Source: Rhodospirillaceae bacterium UBA6608 (lineage in GTDB: Bacteria > Pseudomonadota > Alphaproteobacteria > Rhodospirillales_A > Casp-alpha2). Taken from it: 7,619 nt of DNA. The stretch spans positions 1 through 7,619 of the forward strand of contig DJHY01000310.1 of the NCBI GenBank assembly GCA_002433335.1, read 5' to 3'. A model generated the notes under the pieces. The model worked only from the letters and a program-made list of their open reading frames with translations, was not told where the DNA came from and made no database searches. Both the position numbers and the translations under genes were made by a program. The stretch's first letter is position 1, and each line of letters opens with the position of its first letter. This document shows, in pieces, positions 5,371 to 7,619 of the stretch.

Positions 5371-7619
5371 ATGCAGATCGGGGTGCCGGTCTGGATCGCG
5401 CACCGGCCAAGCTGGCGAGAAATGAGGCGACTGTTGTTCTCGGACGACAATACGGATCAAAGCCATCCTTCGGGAAAAGGTCAGTTTCGGCAGTTTTTCG
5501 ACAGCCCCTTTTTCGGCGCCGCCATCTACACGCTTCCCGACAAAAAATGGGTCGTCATCAACGATAAGTTCTGTGAATTGATGGGTTACAGCCGCGAGGA
5601 ACTGGGCGGTCTGACCTGGGTTCATCTGACGCATCCCGACGATCTGGAAGAAAACGTCCGCCTGTTCGAAATCGCCCTGACGGAAGAGGGCTCCGCTTCG
5701 TACACGATGGAAAAGCGGTTCATCCGAAAGGACGGGGCGGTCCTTTACGCGACGATCTTCGCTTTGTGTGTGCGCAAGCCGGACGGCACGCCGGATCACA
5801 ATATCCTGCTGGTCCAGGACATAACGGCGCGAAAGAAGGCCGAGGCGCAGGTTCTCGAGCTTAATCGCGAGCTCGAAAACCGGGTCGAAGAACGCACCCG
5901 CCAATTGGCCGAGAGTGAGGCGCGCACCCAAGCCATCGTCGACAACGTCATCGACGGCATTATCACGGTCGACGACCAAGGCAAGATTCTATCGGTGAAC
6001 CCCCGGATCGAAGCGATTTTCGGGTATCGGTCCGCGGAGCTGGTTGGAAACGACGCTGCGATGCTGGCCCCGGTATTTCGGCGGGATGTCTTCGCCCGGT
6101 ATATCCAGCGATACTGGCGGGGCGGCGCGTCAATGATCGGTGACGATATTCGGGAATTGGAAGGCCAGCGCAGCACCGGTGACGTCTTTCCGATGGAGAT
6201 CGCCGTTTCGCAGGTCAATTCCGGCGGGATGCAGTTTTACGTCGGCGTCATCCGCGACATTACTCAGCGCAAATTGGCGACAGCGGAAATTGAACGCGCC
6301 CGACGCGCGGCCGAAGAGGCCAGCGAAGCCAAGAGCTCGTTCCTCGCCAATATCAGTCACGAAATCCGCACCCCGCTGAACGCGATCATCGGATTGACGC
6401 GTCTGGTGCTGGCGATGGAGTTGACGGAGCGGCAACAGGACTATCTGAACGATGTGTTGACCGCCTCGAACGCCTTGCTGGGCTTGATCGAAGACTTGCT
6501 CGATTTTTCCAAGATCGAGGCCGGGAAGCTGGAAATGGAAGAAATTCCGTTCCGCCTGGACGAATTGTTCGACAATACCGCTACGATGATGCGGGCCCGA
6601 TTGGGGCCGAAGGCGCTGGACCTGAAATACCATATCGACGACAAGGTGCCGGTCAACTTGATCGGCGATCCGTTGCGTTTGGGACAGGTTTTGATCAACC
6701 TTATCGCCAACGCGATCAAGTTCACCAGCAAGGGCGAGGTGGTGACCTCTGTTACGTTGACCGCATCGGACGACGGGCGTGTGGGGCTTCGGTTCGAGGT
6801 CAAGGACACCGGAATCGGTATCAGCCCGGAAATTCGTGCCCGCCTGTTCCGCCCCTTCACCCAGGCGGATGCGTCGACGACGCGGAAATTCGGGGGAACG
6901 GGCCTGGGGTTGGCGATTAGTCAGCGCCTGGTCGAGATGATGGGCGGGACCATCGGGGTCTTCAGCAATCCGGGGCAAGGCAGCCGTTTCTGGTTTACGG
7001 CGGAATTCGATCTGAGCGATGCGCCCTTGCCGGTCCGCAATAAGCGCGCCGAAGTTCCCGAGGGGCTGCATGTTCTAGTCGTGGACGACAACGAAATCAA
7101 TCGCCATATCGCAGCTGAAATGCTCGCCGCTGAAGGGGTTCGAGTAGACCTCGCGGATTCCGGCGCGACGGCGGTCTCTATGGTTCGGGCTACAGAGTAC
7201 GATGCTGTTTTCATGGACCTGCAGATGCCGGAAATGGACGGCTACGAGGCGACGGCGCATATCCGAGCCGAAGAGAAATTCGCGGATTTGCCGATTATCG
7301 CGATGACGGCCCATGCCATGACGTCCGAGCGGGACAAATGCCTGGCCTCCGGCATGAACGATCATATCGCCAAACCGATCGACCCTGATCTCTTGGCGGC
7401 GGTCCTGGCGCAATGGGGCGTGCCGAAAGGCAATGGCCAGGCGATGGGCGGGCAGGCGTCCGCGCCGGAGCCTGAGCAGACCAGCACCCTCGCCAACACG
7501 GCATCGGAAGGCGTTGCCGGGATCGATATGAAATCCGCCCTGGAAATGCTGTCGGGCAACGAGAAACTGCTGCATCGCCTGCTTGGCGATTTCCATGCCA
7601 AGTACATGGATTACGCCGA
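5371..7619 (+). CDS. Soluble PAS-PAS hybrid histidine kinase with REC and Hpt start (3'-partial)
   Basis: The frame is open from ATG 5371 to the last base (749 codons plus 2 bases), so the gene continues beyond the window. No membrane helix is seen. In order: PAS/PAC 1 (about 38-153, ending QDITAR); coiled coil ELENRVEERTRQL (167-179); PAS/PAC 2 (about 181-300, ending RDITQR); HisKA with His330 in NISHEIRTPLNAIIG; ATPase with Asn447 (NLIANAIKF), DTGIG (479-483) and GGTGLGL (508-514); receiver with Asp572-Asp573, phospho-acceptor Asp616 (MDLQMPEMDG), Thr646 and Lys668; a Pro/Ala/Gln-rich linker (about 680-715); then IDMKSALEMLSGNEKLLHRLL, typical of the first helices of an Hpt domain whose His lies past the end. 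The start is uncertain: neither ATG 5371 nor ATG 5422 has a good RBS; 5371 is preferred because the extra 17 codons keep G/C-rich third positions. Likely a complete phosphorelay in one chain (His-Asp-His). Confidence 0.93.
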   Translation, partial: MQIGVPVWIAHRPSWREMRRLLFSDDNTDQSHPSGKGQFRQFFDSPFFGAAIYTLPDKKWVVINDKFCELMGYSREELGGLTWVHLTHPDDLEENVRLFEIALTEEGSASYTMEKRFIRKDGAVLYATIFALCVRKPDGTPDHNILLVQDITARKKAEAQVLELNRELENRVEERTRQLAESEARTQAIVDNVIDGIITVDDQGKILSVNPRIEAIFGYRSAELVGNDAAMLAPVFRRDVFARYIQRYWRGGASMIGDDIRELEGQRSTGDVFPMEIAVSQVNSGGMQFYVGVIRDITQRKLATAEIERARRAAEEASEAKSSFLANISHEIRTPLNAIIGLTRLVLAMELTERQQDYLNDVLTASNALLGLIEDLLDFSKIEAGKLEMEEIPFRLDELFDNTATMMRARLGPKALDLKYHIDDKVPVNLIGDPLRLGQVLINLIANAIKFTSKGEVVTSVTLTASDDGRVGLRFEVKDTGIGISPEIRARLFRPFTQADASTTRKFGGTGLGLAISQRLVEMMGGTIGVFSNPGQGSRFWFTAEFDLSDAPLPVRNKRAEVPEGLHVLVVDDNEINRHIAAEMLAAEGVRVDLADSGATAVSMVRATEYDAVFMDLQMPEMDGYEATAHIRAEEKFADLPIIAMTAHAMTSERDKCLASGMNDHIAKPIDPDLLAAVLAQWGVPKGNGQAMGGQASAPEPEQTSTLANTASEGVAGIDMKSALEMLSGNEKLLHRLLGDFHAKYMDYA

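Noticed and set aside
5349..5567. Plus-strand 72-codon frame at the start of the hybrid kinase region
   Set aside because: It overlaps the PAS-coding frame out of phase, and its translation is Arg-rich with no domain; no RBS is obvious.
6130..7071. Long minus-strand open frame (313 codons) opposite the hybrid kinase, with a similar one at 5305-5979
   Set aside because: The plus strand encodes continuous PAS, HisKA, HATPase and REC motifs across both; the antisense translations are compositionally skewed without recognisable motifs.

Overview
The window is GC-rich and densely coded. All five recognisable genes lie on the plus strand, with no tRNA, rRNA, CRISPR array or mobile element. Several things suggest an alphaproteobacterium, plausibly of the Rhodospirillales type: strong G/C preference at codon third positions, an Rcp1-like regulator paired with an HDLQEPLR-type kinase, and a Blh/ETHE1-type metallo-hydrolase. 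This placement is inferred from style only; no marker gene is present.

Left part (1-1954): the 3' portion of an enolase-superfamily gene (mandelate racemase/muconate lactonizing type) runs in from outside the window. A short AT-richer gap follows. Next is a complete 288-residue metallo-beta-lactamase-fold hydrolase resembling persulfide (sulfur) dioxygenases. These two appear to be metabolic genes unrelated to what follows.

A 199-base gap (1955-2153) holds a weak candidate promoter and ends in a strong ribosome binding site.

Right part (2154-7619, continuing past the end): a signalling cluster. It encodes (i) a membrane histidine kinase with an unrecognised, mostly helical periplasmic region; (ii) a single-domain Rcp1-like response regulator overlapping it by 8 bases; (iii) a soluble REC-histidine kinase joined to it by a 1-base TGATG overlap; and (iv) after a 52-base gap with a perfect 8+8 inverted repeat, a soluble hybrid kinase (PAS-PAS-HisKA-HATPase-REC and the beginning of an Hpt domain) cut by the window end. 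The fourth gene is open to the last base.

Together these supply three transmitter modules, three receiver domains and at least the start of an Hpt domain, but no DNA-binding, GGDEF/EAL or other output domain. The likely picture is a multi-kinase phosphorelay in which the small regulator shuttles phosphate or acts by protein contact, with the output encoded downstream or elsewhere. Individual domain assignments are firm. The wiring between them, and the signals sensed, are inference.
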